Positions 13,331 through 25,359 of a DNA stretch of 64,000 bases are shown piece by piece. Made by a program: the position numbers and the translations under genes. This stretch comes from Scytalidium lignicola. Lineage: Eukaryota > Ascomycota > Leotiomycetes. The first letter of the stretch is position 1. Each line of letters begins with the position of its first letter. The stretch spans positions 41,282 through 105,281 of the forward strand of contig NCSJ02000143.1 of NCBI GenBank assembly GCA_002812745.2. Direction: 5' to 3'. The notes beneath the pieces are model-generated. The model was not told the DNA's origin. It was given only the letters and a program-made list of their open reading frames with translations, and did not search any database.

Positions 13331-13381
13331 TAGTATGTTTGTTTCCAAATCCTGATTTATCAAGATAAGTAGTGTTTAAAA

Positions 13382-13737
13382 TGTTACAAAACTACATTAT
13401 CCAAGTCACTGGATAACAAGGGTAAGGTAGATATTCAGGGACAGTGGAAACATGTGACATACAAGCAGGCGACTAAGTCAAAAGCAGGATCTAATAATGT
13501 ATTTAGGTTGAACACAAGGAGTTTACTCTCATGTTCCTACAATGTGCTTATATAGATAATGAAATCCCGCTGGACCTTTTGGACCCTACAGGTCCCTCAG
13601 GTCCATGGACCCCTTGGACCTGTCCGGTCCCCTGGGTCCCAACCATGTCATGTGATCGCTAGGTTCTCTATATACACTCTGCCGTGTATTAAGCCTTAGG
13701 CCTACACCGATCAGCTTGTTAGGTAAAACCCGTAACA
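13382..13737 (-). repeat. LTR (356 bp) with GGACC/GGTCC palindromic array
   Basis: Ends are TGTTAC...GTAACA. It is clearly similar over its full length to the LTR at 62607-62963. At 13571-13640 it holds an alternating series of GGACC and GGTCC words that can fold back on itself. A TATATA-type sequence lies near 13551. It sits next to the gag relic on its left, so it is the 5' LTR of the - strand element. Confidence 0.8.
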
Positions 13738-14887
13738 GTATAATACTCTTTACAAGAGAGTATAAGAGCCTTTGAAACTATGCTTTAAAAAGAGTTAATA
13801 ACATTATCAAGTTTTACAGCTTGTAATAGCATGACAGCAAAGGTGGTAACGGTTAGTATAGTAACAAGAGTAAGAGCAAGAGTAAAACCTACTTATAATC
13901 TATTAACTATAGACTGTATAATTTGACAATGATGTTACTTACCAACATCATCAGCTCTGAAGAAGTTAACAAGTCCAATAAGGACTAGAGTAACACAACG
14001 AAGGCTATCAAGGCAAGGAGTATAAGCAAGAGTAAGCGTAAGGTAAGCTAAGGAGTTACCAAAGTTGTTAGCCGGTGTTATTCTAAGAATAAAAGGGGCT
14101 AGGACATTTTGAGTAGTTTAAGTTGCTTAAACGTTCGTTTACATTATATATGGTTAGCTACAAATTGTAACGACGTGGAATCAACTACTTACGTTGTTGA
14201 ATACTGTACTGAGCACTTGAGGAGTTATAGTAGTAGTTATAACAATTACTACTAAACAAGCTGTTCACCACAACGTACAGCTAGAATGGTCTACTATGCG
14301 TCTAGCAGTGTTTATAAGCTATAAGGTTATCTATCACCGTTCCTCTCATCTGGCCAATGATGGCCTTATCGTTCTGGGTATAACCTAGGGTCATTTGCTT
14401 ACCTTGCTAGAGCAAGGTAGTGTGAACAATTAGCATTGCTGCCAACGTTTGTATAGTAGTTGCACACTTAGTAGTAATACCAGAAACAGTGATTTGGTTG
14501 TTCATTTTGGTAGTGGTAGTAGTGATAATAGTAGTAGTAGTAGATATAATTGACAAAAAGAGAAAGTAAGAAGTTGTTGTAGAAGGTTGAAATATATATT
14601 TTTACAGTTAATGGAAGCCAGTTTCATTGTTATTATTTATGTACAGGCTGTAAATAAAGGAGCCTTTCACTGAGTTCATGGTTTTGTATTATTATGTTAT
14701 CCACAATAGTTAAGTTTTTATTGTTCTTATAAGTAATGCCTTTGAGATCTCTTTTGACAATACGTAAAAGTGTTGCTATACAGTTCTTTACAGTCGATTC
14801 CATTATTATAGTTCTATTCATAACCGTTCAAAGGAGGTAGTGGTTGAAAGCAAATAAGGAGGTTGATTAGGTAAGCTATATCATGTA
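13738..14887. other. Unassigned repeat-like sequence
   Basis: Less AT-rich than the blocks around it. The + strand at 13945-14310 reads as a Ser/Lys-rich frame broken by several stops, and a frame on the - strand (14821-14633, 62 codons) is open. Neither could be assigned to a family. A TAGTAGTAG/AGTGGTAGT trinucleotide-like run lies at 14505-14550. Probably older transposon debris. Confidence 0.35.
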
Positions 14888-15030
14888 GTCAAGGGATTCC
14901 GCATGCACTCGCCTTGCGAGCGTAGCGAGCAACAAGCTTTGCTTGTTTACTCCTAATCGTACAACAACCATAGAATAGCACAACAGTATATTACGTATAT
15001 TACATACTGTACTACGTGCTACAGGTGAAC
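14888..15030 (+). repeat. Lightly mutated copy of the repeat at 2224-2385
   Basis: Same orientation as the copy at 2224-2385 and keeps the CG-containing version of the sequence. Its left part contains GAGCGTAGCGAGC and the palindrome AACAAGCTTTGCTTGTT. Confidence 0.6.
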
Positions 15031-15247
15031 CGACATTGAGAGATGGTATTGAAAAAATCTATTATTTTACCGTCATATTACAACTACTTTGGTGTCCATT
15101 ATACAGTACAATTGTCACTTGTACGGCTAAATCAAATTTACAGGCTTTCTTATATTTGAAAAGAACGAGCTTGGCAGTAGAGAGATGTTCACATAAGTAA
15201 TCACAACATTTAAACATTATAGCACAGAATTAGAAAGCCCTCTGCAT

Positions 15248-15655
15248 TTGCACATAAGTTTGGAAAACCAGCGAGCTAAGCTATCTAGGAAAAACCAAAC
15301 CGAGAACTTCTCTGATCTTCTCCACTACCCGCCATCACAAAATATGCCCTCAATTCTAGATATGTTCCGATGGCAGACACAGCCTCCAAGATTAGTCGAT
15401 GAACAAATATTCGCCAACGCACCAGCTACACAAGTCCCAAATGTTCCGCAGTGTATTTGTCCTAGAGTGGTGCAGCCGCAGAAACTTTCGTAGTCACCCG
15501 AGTTAATATCTGTTGAATCGCAGTGTGCGGTCTAGTCATCTGATCCTTCACACGAAAAGACCCAACTGGGGATTTCTAACTCGCCAGCGATGGCGGAACC
15601 AATCCAGACACAAAAGAGAAGTAGGCCTGATGAAGTGAAACGCATTATGTGAAGG
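15248..15655 (+). pseudogene. Broken gene fragment, family unknown
   Basis: One frame runs from 15248 to TGA at 15651-15653 with only two internal TAG stops (15491 and 15533). Both could come from CAG by C to T change. The translated residues are Pro/Gln/Ser-rich and not low-complexity junk: for example NFSDLLHYPPSQN near the start and KRSRPDEVKR near the end. I do not recognise the family. It could instead be chance open sequence; the retained composition relative to the AT-rich surroundings favours a relic. Confidence 0.35.
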
Positions 15656-15659
15656 AGCT

Positions 15660-18600
15660 TGGTAGGTGCTGGGTGTGATTACTTTTAGTCATTACCTCTT
15701 ATATTCAATAGACATTCGTGAATGCATCCACAAACATAATATATCAGGTATAGACTTGTGTAGTCAAAGCGTGGTGTTTAAGTTTGCTGCCGAAAAGGAA
15801 TTAGTTGAGACGTATAAGCGATATTTATCATAGACCAAGGGGCCACTATATAGTCGCAAAACCATGCGGTAGATACATGGTTAGAAGATATACAAAATAA
15901 TCTTCAGCCAGTTTAGTCTTTCAGGTTAGTTTTGCCTTCTCAGCAGTAATGGTTTCAATGTAAAGCCATAACCTGACAAGCTCCTCTTCTCCCTTGCTAG
16001 CCTGAAAATCTGGAAGTACCTTCACCTAATCAAGAATTGAATTTTATTNAAAAAATAATACCAAAAATAATGAATGAATAAAAATCAAACTATAGCAAAC
16101 CCAGGCTTATGTTTTGCAGATATCCCCTCATTTAGTGGTAGTTCCTTCATGGTATACTCTTAGAAGTTAGTATATAATGATGTGCTTTGTATATTGCCTA
16201 GGTAAGTAAATTTGCTTGCCCATAATAGAAGCATGTAAATTGAATATCCATATCATCATTATCCTCAATCCCATTAATGCTCTCGTAAGATTCCCGTATA
16301 ACTTAATGAACTTCTAACAAGGCTCATTATTATCTTTAATTTAATGCTTCTATGAGATCCTTGTATAACTAACTTCTACTACACCATATTCCCCCTTATA
16401 TATTTTATACCTCAAAGGTCAAAGCTTTCCAAAATCATGGTACATACATGGTACACGCTCTCATTTACTTAAATTAAACCTCGATATAAACCTTACATTT
16501 GTGAGGAGTTTATTTTACGAATATTGCCTATAGGAGCTCGTAAAAATGATTGCCGTCCTTGTTCGAAATATTATAATCCTTGAACAGGATCCTAGTTTTG
16601 ACTCTTGGGAGTGTGAAATAGCATAAATCCACCAATCATTCCCTCATAGCAGGTAAAGTTTCAACTACAACTGTAGTAATTTTACACTCATATAGACCAA
16701 AATATGCTATAATGATATATCATTTTAAATATCACAGTTGCTAGAGTGTNAAAAAGTTTATAATATTTCCAACCCCTATAAATATAGTATATTTTGGACG
16801 ATAGAAGAGTGAATAGTTGAAAATTTTCACGGTTCCGCCGGCCGTTTCATGAAGGAGCTGAATTCATGGTTCGGCCCGAACAAATATTAAGGGAGTGGAA
16901 GATAGTTATTAGGTTCAGGGCTAGAGTCGTAAGTAGAATCTAGTCTGAAAATATTTATGGGATTGGCTTCAAGTAATATGATAAATATTGTTTAGACGAA
17001 GTTCCACTTATACACGAGAAGCCATCCGGAGCCAATTTGAGTTAAGGTAATCTTGATAAGGAATCGTTTCTAATTTAGCTTGATGGGGCCTCTTATTAGT
17101 CTCAGTTCTAGGTAATGACTGAAATTGGGGGATACATTGATTCCCATAAGCTGGGATAACTAGATCTTTTACGAGAGTGGAAAGATTGCAATTCTGATAT
17201 CCTATATGTTAAAAAGACTCTAGTCCCTCTTCAAGTATGGGTAAGATGAGGTCGCTGGCAAACAGTAATTCACTAGACAAACTATGCTGTACATTGAGTT
17301 ATCTAAATTCTATTGGACCATTGGCGTGAGTGTACCAAAGTTTTGCGGGTATTTCAGATCACTTGTGTCAGTGTAATCAATGCAATTAGTCAAAGCCACT
17401 GGGTTTTGATGAACTTGAATTTTTGATGCTCATTACATGCATAGGCGTGGACGCCTTGTATCAGTTGTTAGGCAAAGATAGCCTATCACAGTATGTTACG
17501 TACGAGGCTATCTTGGGGCTAGCCTCAGATAAGAGAAGCCTCAAAATGGATGATAATAGATATGAATGTGTAAAAGCAAAGATTAGCATCTTTATGTAAT
17601 TAAGGAAATGTGATGAGATACATCTGAGATTGAAAGTACAAATAGTGTAAGGTGATTTATTATTTTAAGTTATCAGTAGCAATGCACTGGGATTGCTGAA
17701 GCCAAAAATAATGAAATCTAAGAAAAGACTAAAGATTGAAGACTAAATAAGATAAGTATGACAAAAGAAGAATAAAATCAGAAAAAATAATTCTAATTCT
17801 AATTCAAAATCAAAATTCTCTTCAAACATGCTCATGCCTACAACTGGCCAAAACCTGAAACAATTTTAAGACGAAGTGTATCTCCATTTACTGTAGTTAC
17901 GCAGGATGATTTATGCTTTATGTATTGACATTATAAAATTGCGGGGGGATTCATGGGTAGCAGTGACAGCCAAGACAACCCCTTAATTCTACAGCCACTA
18001 ACCACAAGACGCCTCCATATATGCGGCAAGCTCCCCCAGATAAGAGTCAAGTTAGGTCCTGTCTCAAATTGCACACTCTCAGGCTATCAAGTCTTATCAA
18101 AATGACTTTTTGTGCTTTGTCGTGAGTCATGAATGTTCGTAAGAATCTCACCGTGCACACCATCTCTCTCTCTCTCTCTTTCTTACTCGCAGCTGATGCG
18201 GGCTGAGGTGAGCTGCTGGTCACGTGGTGCATCGGACCCTTATCTCGCCTTATCATTTGACACAACAGCTTTTCTCATCGCATCTGGACCCCCCTGGATA
18301 TCACCACCACCAGTCCACCACCCTTATCACACACAGGAACGCCGTGACTGCTGCTGAACCACACAGACAGCATCGGCAGAACAGACCCAGCTGCAGCTCT
18401 CCCTTTTGTTTCGTTGTTTGACATAGCCATGCTATCTCTACTGCTAGACGTGATTCGCTCTCTTAAAGCATGATGAGCAGATTGCAGTCCCCCACTCCGG
18501 AGTCTTTTTGCTCCCAGCTGTTAATAATACTTATAGATTAGATGATGATATCTTGCATATCTCACGCTCTCTCCATTCTCGTCTAGATCTCCTTCAACNT

Positions 18601-18763
18601 TTTTTTCCTTGTTACATCTCACCTCATCGTCATCACCTTAGAAATCCCCTACAGTTATCGTCGTGATTCATACTGTCTCTGCCTGCAGCTATACCCCCCC
18701 AGGAAGGCAGGCAGATAGAGAATTTAACGTATTTCATCTAGCCATCGCTGAGCGACATGTAAA
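15660..18763. other. Intergenic and upstream region of the permease gene
   Basis: No gene seen over 3.1 kb. AT-rich to about 17.9 kb, then GC-richer from 18.0 kb towards the permease start. A CT-dinucleotide run at 18163-18180 and further pyrimidine-rich tracts are typical of fungal promoters or 5' leaders. Confidence 0.5.
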
Positions 18764-20582
18764 ATGTCCGCCGACACATCGCCTCCCGCCACGGACTTAG
18801 CTGAGAAGAAGCCCGTCCTCCCAGAAGATGAAGTGGTCCTCAGTTCAGACCTTACTGAGCACATCAATGCTTCGGGTCACCCGGATCAATTGAATCGGCA
18901 ATATGGCATCCTCAGTATTTGTGGAATGGCTCTTACGGTGGACAATGCCTGGGTTGTCATTGGATCATCATTGACTGTGTCGATTTGTGAGTGCGCCACT
19001 TGACGCGTTGATGTATTGTGCTTGGAAGAAGAGAAGCAGAATATGATTTGTGAGAATCAATTGAATGGCAGCTAATAAGGAATTTCAATAGTCAATGGTG
19101 GACCTCCTGGCGTTCTATATGAGTTTCTCGTTGCAGCGTTCTACTATGGCTTCATTGCCTCTTCACTTGCTGAGGTAGGTCTCTCTGAATATCTTTCGTG
19201 TCGAGAAGAATTCCAGACAGGCGGAATTGACTAGGGCTTGTAGATGGCCTCTTCTGTCCCTTCATCAGGAGGCGTATACCACTGGGCAACCCTCGCCCCA
19301 GGCCCCAAGTATGGCCGTATCCTAGGTTTCTACGCCGGGTCCTTAAACTTCTTCGGCTGGCTTTTCGATCTTGCCTCAATCGCATATATTATGGCAGAAC
19401 TCGTGGTCCAGATGTACGCTATCTACCACCCAAACTATGTCATCAAGGATTGGCAACTCTTTGTCGCTTTCTTATTAATTACATGGCTCTGCGTTGCCCT
19501 CACTGTATTCTTCAATAGCTCTTTGCCATACCTGCAGCAGTTTGGTCTCTTCGTTATTATTGTGGGTGGAATTGCCACGATTATCGTCCTTGCCGCTATG
19601 CCGAAAACGCACGCATCCAATTCATTTGTGTGGTCGGATTGGGAGAATAATACTGGTTGGAATAGCGGTGTTGCGTTCTTGACTGGTGTTTTGAACGGAG
19701 CATTCACGATTGGAACACCCGATTCTGTCACACATATGGCTGAGGAAGTTCCACACCCAAGAACCGATCTTCCAAAAGCTATTGCAGCCCAGATCATTCT
19801 TGGGACAGTCAGTAAGTTTTTGCCTCCCCGTAAACTGACATTCAAGCTTGCGGAACTAAAAATATCTCCTCCTTTAATTAGGCGCCTTTCTCTTTGTTAT
19901 AGCCCTTTTTTACGGCATAACTGACCTCGATGCTGTCCTCAACTCGAATGGTTCGTTTCCTCTCGCAGAAGTTTTCGCCCAAGCTACCGGTTCGACCGGT
20001 GCAACCTTCGGCTTGCTCTTCATAGTCTTCCTCTCTCTCGTCCCATGCCTCATCGGGACATTTTTAACTGTGGGTCGCACGTGGTGGGCCTTAGCTCGCG
20101 ACAACGCTACTCCTTTCTCGCACTTCTTCTCCAGTGTCAATGAATCACTCTCCTGCCCTATTCCAGCCACGCTATTCACGGGTATCATGACGACCGCATT
20201 TGGCGCCATTACTATGGGATCTCACACCGCGTTTTCCGATCTCGCCGGCTCATTCATCATTCTAACAGGCGTCTCCTACGCCATAGCCATCGGAGCCCAT
20301 CTCTTCTCTGGCAGGAAGAACCTCCCTCAGGGACCTTTTTGGCTAGGACGATTTGGCCCCGCAATTAACCTCACGGCCTTCGTACTAGTCATCTTCTTCA
20401 GCATCATGTACTGCTTCCCATTTTCTCTACCAGCTGAAACCGCTACCATGAATTACAATAGTGTCATTCTAGTGGGTATAGTGTTTTTGACGACGGTCTG
20501 GTGGTTCGTGCATGGAAGGGGGAAGTATACGGGACCAAAATTAGGAGGCTTTGTTGCAGAGGGTAGATTGGGCGATGTGTAA
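18764..20582 (+). CDS. APC-superfamily amino acid/choline/GABA-type permease
   Basis: Four exons: 18764-18986, 19092-19174, 19244-19811 and 19882-20582, joining to 524 residues with all phases matching. The protein is a polytopic plasma-membrane transporter of about 12 hydrophobic segments. A GGPPG turn in the early membrane region, SSLAE followed by SS.PS.GGVYHW, and a later HMAEE motif are hallmarks of fungal AA_permease_2 carriers related to GABA permease Uga4 and choline permease Hnm1. The N terminus (residues 1-40) is polar and cytosolic. Full length for the family. The substrate cannot be decided from sequence. A pyrimidine-rich leader precedes it. Introns 1 to 3 are 105, 69 and 70 bp with GT..AG ends. 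Confidence 0.92.
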
Positions 20583-21613
20583 TGATATACCGCTTTGTTA
20601 GATTGCTAGTATGAAACATAATTAATATTATTTATAACACGGACGAGGTTTCCAGCGCGCTAGAGAAGCTTTTATATCCTGGAGTGGAAAATAGACTTGA
20701 AATATCTGATAGCGCGTCTGGTGGTTGCTGGTTACCTAAGCCCAGGAAGAAGAGTTTTTAGAACCATAAACCTTATTCACACGTCAATCACTCAAGATAG
20801 GGCTGATATGAAGTATAGCTCGTCTATATTCCGCTAAATTACATTGATTTCCTATTAAAGTAAACCAGCAATTAAATGATATNAAAAAAAGACATTTTAT
20901 TCTAAAATATCCCTATCTATTAAAATCGTAACCCCAATACAAAACTGCCACTGTTCATATAATCCAAGCCACTCAGACTCTGAGGCTATCGTATCGTGCC
21001 TGCTAAACGCTAGTTCGCTGAGAGCGATGGAGCCAAGATTTTACATATTTGTTTCCTTGATAACACCAGAGGCAATGAAACTAAGACAGTGACGAACACC
21101 AGTGCTAGTAGATCTCCCCGCTATAACACTTTAGAGCATTCCAGGTTGTAAAACTGTAGATATTATCTTCAGATTAATCCTAATATTATCATATTTTCCC
21201 AGGTTTGGTCTACCAAAGTATTTCATATCTACTTTCAGAAGTATGCTACAACTCTGAAAACTAAATCATAATGCACTACTAATCTATGTTTTACTACTAT
21301 ATCTAATATTTTATGTCTATATATCCATAGAGTCTGATCTAGCGGATCATTCTACTCCATCTATGGTCCCATTAAGGAGATCTTAGAAATGAATTGCGAT
21401 TGACATTATATCCCAAACCATAGAACTCTTAGTGTTTTCGATGAATAATATAATAAGCATAAATAAATTATAAGCTAAACCTAGATATATCTGTAAAAAA
21501 GGTATATTCTATACAATTAAAGAAAATGCCTATATAGAGTGAAATAGAGTAAAAGGTTTATAGTACAATATTACTTGAAACTATTAGATAAGAAAGCCTC
21601 TCTGTACAACATT
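20583..21613. other. Intergenic, no gene seen
   Basis: About 1 kb, becoming AT-rich towards 21.5 kb, between the 3' ends of the permease (+) and the secreted protein (-). No open frame or structure recognised. Confidence 0.5.
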
Positions 21614-22894
21614 TCAATAAACAGCCATCACGTAAAAGTTATCAAGAGTCCACTTCGGCGAAGCTCCGTCACGAGAGAGATAGAAAAAGAAATAAGCGCC
21701 GCCGGCCTGGCTCGCAGACACCGTGAACGTGTCCTCGAACGAGACCCAACCATTGCCCACGCTAGAGCCGTTGTCCGCGTTGAAGCTGGCGATCTCGTAA
21801 TAGTTGGCCGTGTTGACTCCAAAACTCAAGGTGCTGAAGCTCGTCGAGGTTCCCCAATGGGTGTTCTTGGCCATGAAGCCGACCTTGTACGTCTGACCCG
21901 CCACTACGGTGAAGGTATCGGTGTTTGTATCTACATAGCCCGCGTTTTCCGTCTCCTGGACCGTTAGGACATATGTCTGTTGGCCGTTGTAACCGACGTC
22001 TGTGGTGAGGGCATACGGCCAACCAGCATTATCGTTGGTGTAATAGTCCCAGCCATTAAGGTTCCCTGTCTGGAAGTCACCGTTGGTGAGAAGGTTCGTT
22101 GGTACGGGAGGGTCAACTGTCACAGTCTGGACGCCGCTGGTCGTCGCCGTAGAGACGGTAGCCCAGTCTGTTGTTAAGGCGGTGGCGGTTACGGAAATGG
22201 TTGAGGTCTAGAACAGCATGTCAAGTTAGTAGCCATTCAATTGAAACCCCACTTGGAGGATGTTGTTACGGCCAGAACATAGCCCCAATACAAGCCGAGG
22301 ATCGGGGAATATGGGTTAAGGACAGTTAGGAATTGAACAACATACAGTCGTGACAGTCTCAGTGCTAGCAGTGTAGGTAACGCTGATGGTCTCAGCTGGG
22401 ACGGAAATACAAGAGCAAGCCGACGTGATGCGGGATGCTGGGTAGGTAGCTGCGCATACTGGTATAGCACCAGCGGTTGTGGTGGGAACATCACGCTTGA
22501 CAGGTACACCCCGGGTCACCGTGACAGTCGCTGAAGGGACCGTTGCGGTATATTCTGTCAAAGTGCTATAAGCAATATCGGTCTCCGTACTTGCAGTAAC
22601 AGTGGTTGACGCAGTCACCGTTCTAGATAGTCGAGGTCAGTCAGCGTTCTATCCCAGCAAGCATTGGATAGCGCGCAAAACTTACGATGTGGCAATCGTC
22701 GTTGCAACTGTACTCGTATATGGCGAGAGCCCGGAACAGTAGCCGCTGGCTATGGTAGAGTAACGTGCATCGACAAAGCATCGGTATAGATTGTCATGCG
22801 CGCAGGTATCAGCACGATCTTGGAGCTCGAAAGGTGTGGCTGCCACTCCTCCAATGAGGGAAATGGCACCAGCAAGTAGGATGCTTCGCTGCAT
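21614..22894 (-). CDS. Secreted Ser/Thr-rich protein with C-terminal carbohydrate-binding-like beta-sandwich
   Basis: Three exons on the - strand: 22894-22686, 22622-22346 and 22207-21614, giving 359 residues. Residues 1-20 form a signal peptide ending near GGVAA. A Lys-Arg site (PVKRDVP) in the middle exon could be cut by a Kex2-type protease. Several cysteines lie in the first half, and long Thr/Ser/Val runs suggest O-glycosylation. The last 165 residues start with LLTNGDFQTGNLNGW, the usual opening of CBM4_9/galactose-binding-like sandwiches, and are rich in aromatic residues. No catalytic motif is seen. Likely a cell-wall or extracellular binding protein; ligand unknown. No GPI-anchor tail: it ends with MAVY. 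Confidence 0.8.
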
Positions 22895-24072
22895 TGTTGA
22901 TTATGATCTGGGTTGGCTTCACGTTTCTTTTGTACTGGCTGTGGATGGTATAGAATATCGGCCATAATCACAGGCGCAACGAGGTTTTTATATATTCGGT
23001 CGAACCAGACTCCCTAAACAAGATCACAGTTCTGGCTTCTCCCATGACGCTCAAACCTATGGGCGCATCATCTGGAGAGCTGAAGAAGCCAATATTCCTC
23101 TTGAAAGTCATCTGTCTGGGTCTAGACTCTTGACCGGTAAAGCAATTATTGCAATAGTTGTAAGAACTAGCAAGTTCTCCCATGGTCGAGGCACGAAGTG
23201 CTTAATAAAGCTATGCCGCATTGGCTGGAGAGCTGAAGAAGCTACGTAATAGCCGCCTAGAAGACTGCTTTGGGTACGGACCGTAGTTGAATATGGGAAA
23301 TCCCCTTTAATTTTGCTTGTTGTTGTGGCTTGCTTGTCTGTGCTTGTCATGCGCCACCCCGCGCTGGGAGGCTAGCCAGGAACCAATACACCAGGTCGTG
23401 GCTGGCTGGAAACAGAATTTCGATAGCTCTCTTTCCTAAGTGGATATTGGCGCTTCCATTTCTGGAACTGCGGAGAAGGCGAGAACCTCTTAGCTCGGTA
23501 ATCGTTTGCTATGCATAGACTAAACGGTACCTCCGTATAATTAATAGAAAAGAGCACCCATAATATTCAACGGCAAATTACAAGACACCGCTTCATGAAG
23601 CATGTCTAGCAACATTAGCAAGCTAGCTGATCAAGCCCTCCATAGCATTCCTGCTCACTCCTCTCATATCTGCATTGTGTGTTCTTCTTCATTTCAAAGT
23701 AGCATGCTCTCTTGCCCTTCGCGTTGATGGCCTTTATATCCTTTCTAAAAGTGAGATAATGAGGAGTCTTTATTTGCTTCATGTTCCTTTTAACTAAAAG
23801 TCTAATCATGATCTTCATCGGCGTCTCAATCGTGGAAGTATTCTGAGAATAAAGCAAAGCATGCAAACAAACAAAAGAATCAATGTCAATACTACTGGTG
23901 CTCAATCTCGGATCTTTTCCTCCCTATCGTTCTGAGATAAGAAGTCGTCATGGTAGTAAATGGTATCATGGTATTATTAGTTATAATTTTTAACTTAATG
24001 CCAAATTGAAGTTGGAAGAATAATTATTCAACCGAAGTATCAATCATATGTTACTCAAATAATTACATCTGC
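22895..24072. other. Intergenic, no gene seen
   Basis: Upstream region of the secreted-protein gene and downstream region of the UPF0261 gene. A few short frames without family features. Confidence 0.5.
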
Positions 24073-25359
24073 TCATGAGACCACTCCCATCATCTTAAGC
24101 AATTTCTTGGCCATGCCTACAGCAAATCCTTCGTCATTAATACTCCTCTTATCCTCAATGACCTTTATTCTGCTTCCCTGTAATCCATCTTTCAGAGAAC
24201 TAAATAGTGCCTCATCAGCTTCCGGGTCAGCAAAGTCTCCTCCTGGTACCGAAAGCATGCTTACACCCCCTTTGGGGATCCACACCTCAACTAGACTTGG
24301 ATCAGTTGTGTGTGTTCTTAGTTTTTCTGCAATTTGTGTCCCAAGAATTTTACACTCGGCAGGAGATGTTCGTAGTAGTGTAACTGAAGGGTTATGCTCA
24401 TGTAGCTTCCTCTCCAAGAAAGATTTTGGAACTGTGTTCCAGGGGCCAAAATTCACCATATCGAGGGCCCCGAGACTTACAACCTGCGGGATACCCCTTT
24501 TCGATGCTGCAGTTAAACGATCAGGCCCCGCTGTTAATACGCCTCCAACCAATTCATCAGCAAGTTCCGTTGTAGTAAGGTCTAGAACGCCATCAACTCT
24601 GCCTTCGATGATCAATCTTTCCATGGCGCGTCCACCTGAACCAGTAGCATGGAACACGAGAACCTCAATATTTTCTGCCACAGAGGAAATATAAGCCACC
24701 GCAGCATCTACAGCTGGAGTTGTAACACCGAACATAGTGATTGCAATAACTCTCCTCTTCTTTTGTTTCTCTCCAGTTGTGCTAGACTGACGCCTAGAAT
24801 AGTACGCCAGTGACATACCAACAATTGCCCCAGCAGCATTATCTAGTACAAACCTGAGGAGAGATGGAAGACCTGCAACGTCAACTACACTGTGCATCAT
24901 CGTAATATCTGTTTCTCCCACGAAAGAACTGACATCACCGGACGCCATGGTGGACACAATCAACTTGGGAAATCCAACAGGAAGGGCATTGCGCATGACA
25001 GCAGCAGAGAGTGAGGTGCCTCCACTACCTCCGATCGAGATTATTCCATGGATAGAGTTTGATTTGTAAAGATCCTTCACCAGCGATGTTGTTGCGACAA
25101 TCATAGTTTTGATGACCTCAGAGCGGGGTAAGGTCCTCAGATCTGGCGGTACCTTTCCATCACCGTTAGGAATGTACGAGAGAATGGCTGATTGAGGGAT
25201 GTCAATAAAAGGGTGGGAAATGGAAGTTCGTCCAGTATCAGCCAAGCTGACTTTGATTCCTCCATTTTGTCCATGGTAGAGAACCTGTGAGCGCAAATAT
25301 AACAGTTCTGGAAGTTTTGTGTCGCAGGTTCCAAGTATCAGAACTGTCGGCTTGATCAT
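24073..25359 (-). CDS. UPF0261 / Tm-1-like ATP-binding domain protein (N-terminal half of Tm-1 type)
   Basis: Single exon of 428 residues when started at the ATG at 25359; the frame runs 15 codons further up but without an ATG. Motifs in order: LGTCDTK (9-15), IGGSGGTSL (109-117), MFGVTTPAVDAA (209-220), HATGSGG (237-243), and a VSLGALDMVNFGP stretch (294-306). These match UPF0261, the family forming the N-terminal half of tomato Tm-1, which binds ATP and viral replication proteins; in microbes its biochemical role is not settled. The partner half (TIM barrel) is a separate gene at 31162-32128, divergent from this one. Length fits the stand-alone family. No introns seen. Confidence 0.9.
   Translation of the reverse strand: MIKPTVLILGTCDTKLPELLYLRSQVLYHGQNGGIKVSLADTGRTSISHPFIDIPQSAILSYIPNGDGKVPPDLRTLPRSEVIKTMIVATTSLVKDLYKSNSIHGIISIGGSGGTSLSAAVMRNALPVGFPKLIVSTMASGDVSSFVGETDITMMHSVVDVAGLPSLLRFVLDNAAGAIVGMSLAYYSRRQSSTTGEKQKKRRVIAITMFGVTTPAVDAAVAYISSVAENIEVLVFHATGSGGRAMERLIIEGRVDGVLDLTTTELADELVGGVLTAGPDRLTAASKRGIPQVVSLGALDMVNFGPWNTVPKSFLERKLHEHNPSVTLLRTSPAECKILGTQIAEKLRTHTTDPSLVEVWIPKGGVSMLSVPGGDFADPEADEALFSSLKDGLQGSRIKVIEDKRSINDEGFAVGMAKKLLKMMGVVS

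Larger units (their letters stand above)
9887..13737 (-). mobile_element. Second Ty3/gypsy relic on the - strand, 5' LTR and gag visible, 3' end not found
   Basis: The 5' LTR is at 13382-13737. Reading down the - strand, it is followed by the same TTTTAAACACTAC primer-region sequence as in the + strand element, then by acidic repeats and a capsid-like frame (13165-12878). A zinc knuckle relic can be read near 12150-12200. Below about 12.1 kb I could not place protease or polymerase motifs, and no matching LTR appears next to 9887. The element is probably truncated or interrupted by the insertion of the + strand element. The lower limit given is therefore only nominal. Confidence 0.55.

Noticed and set aside
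19435..19845. 136-codon - strand frame
   Set aside because: Antisense to exon 3 of the permease; no family features of its own.
24107..24694. 195-codon + strand frame
   Set aside because: It is antisense to the UPF0261 gene, whose family motifs are clear on the - strand; a shadow frame.
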